DNA of 5,577 nucleotides from Methanomassiliicoccales archaeon (lineage in GTDB: Archaea > Thermoplasmatota > Thermoplasmata > Sysuiplasmatales > Sysuiplasmataceae), in contig DAHXLZ010000070.1 in the NCBI GenBank assembly GCA_027365715.1, positions 1-5,577 on the forward strand. The letters are read 5' to 3'. The notes beneath the pieces are model-generated. The model was not told where the DNA came from and did not search any database. It worked only from the letters and a program-made list of their open reading frames with translations. Positions within the stretch are counted from its first letter, which is position 1; every line of letters begins with the position of its first letter. Both the position numbers and the translations under genes were made by a program. Of this stretch, positions 5,342-5,577 are shown one piece after another.

Positions 5342-5577
5342 TGTATTTGTATAGCTCCTTATCAAATATGCCGCGATATTTCTCAATAATCTCATCCACG
5401 GTCTGTACCTGTTGAGAGACAGAGCCGCTGCCTCATCAGTTTCTCAAGCTCCTCGAACATGTTCATGTCCTTGAGTTTCCATGTTGCGAGGAGCGATGCT
5501 ATGTACTGGTAGTTCTGTGATCCGTTCTCTGAACGGAATGTTCCTGTGATCTTGCGTATGAGGACATGCTCCCTTAT
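5334..5577 (-). pseudogene. C-terminal end of an IS66-like transposase, probably frameshifted
   Basis: The frame enters from the window edge and gives 61 residues to a TGA at 5392-5394. It contains RKITGTFRSENGSQNYQYIA, then SLLATWKLKDMNMFEELEKL. This matches the C-terminal IS66-type pattern of R-K-I-x-G-x-(F/Y)-R-S-E-x-G followed by a helix with S-L-x-x-T-W and N-x-(F/Y)-E-E-L. The last ten residues (LCLSTGTDRG) look unlike coding sequence. The +1 frame, which opens only after two stops near 5430-5435, gives a plausible charged tail (QTVDEIIEKYRGIFDKELYK) to a TAA at 5334-5336, so a single-base frameshift near the end is likely. The catalytic DDE region lies outside the window, so I cannot say whether the rest is intact. 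No terminal inverted repeat is evident before the surface gene. The family call rests on motif recall, without a search. Confidence 0.65.

Noticed and set aside
1..5577. CRISPR array, rRNA or intact tRNA
   Set aside because: No regularly spaced identical repeats of suitable length and no conserved RNA-gene signatures were seen on either strand.

Overview
The window looks like an accessory, transposon-scarred segment of an archaeal chromosome. My best guess is an acidophilic Thermoplasmata-type euryarchaeote. The reasons are a very long secreted protein with beta-propeller repeats followed by modules opening with 'ESGLP', dense N-glycosylation sequons, no cysteine in the mature chain, a C-terminal membrane anchor, and TATA-like boxes placed for very short or absent leaders. 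The lineage is inferred from protein style; there is no rRNA or marker gene.

Layout, left to right. Positions 1-141 hold no gene I can name, only open frames cut by the window edge and a nested inverted-repeat structure. Positions about 143-1230 are an IS630-family insertion-sequence remnant on the + strand. It has an intact DDE catalytic core, tandem direct repeats just before the likely start codon, and no visible right end. At about 1230 it runs straight into the N-terminal 55-60 codons of a dihydrodipicolinate synthase/KDG-aldolase-family gene on the - strand (1230-1409). That gene lacks the rest of its barrel, including the Schiff-base lysine. Each reading frame runs through the junction into the antisense of the other, so both genes are broken there.

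Positions 1537-5298 (- strand) encode the main gene: a 1253-residue exported, membrane-anchored surface protein. It has a signal peptide, a low-complexity linker, 14 beta-propeller repeats of about 41 residues (which would fit two seven-bladed propellers), four ESGLP-type beta modules plus a divergent segment, a PEGA-like domain, one transmembrane helix and a basic tail. The right edge (5334-5577, - strand) holds the C-terminal end of an IS66-like transposase, apparently frameshifted. Its last bases lie next to or overlap the TATA-like promoter of the surface gene.

No metabolic pathway is complete here. The surface gene is the only clearly intact gene. It is bracketed by two unrelated transposase remnants, with a truncated aldolase gene immediately downstream on the same strand.
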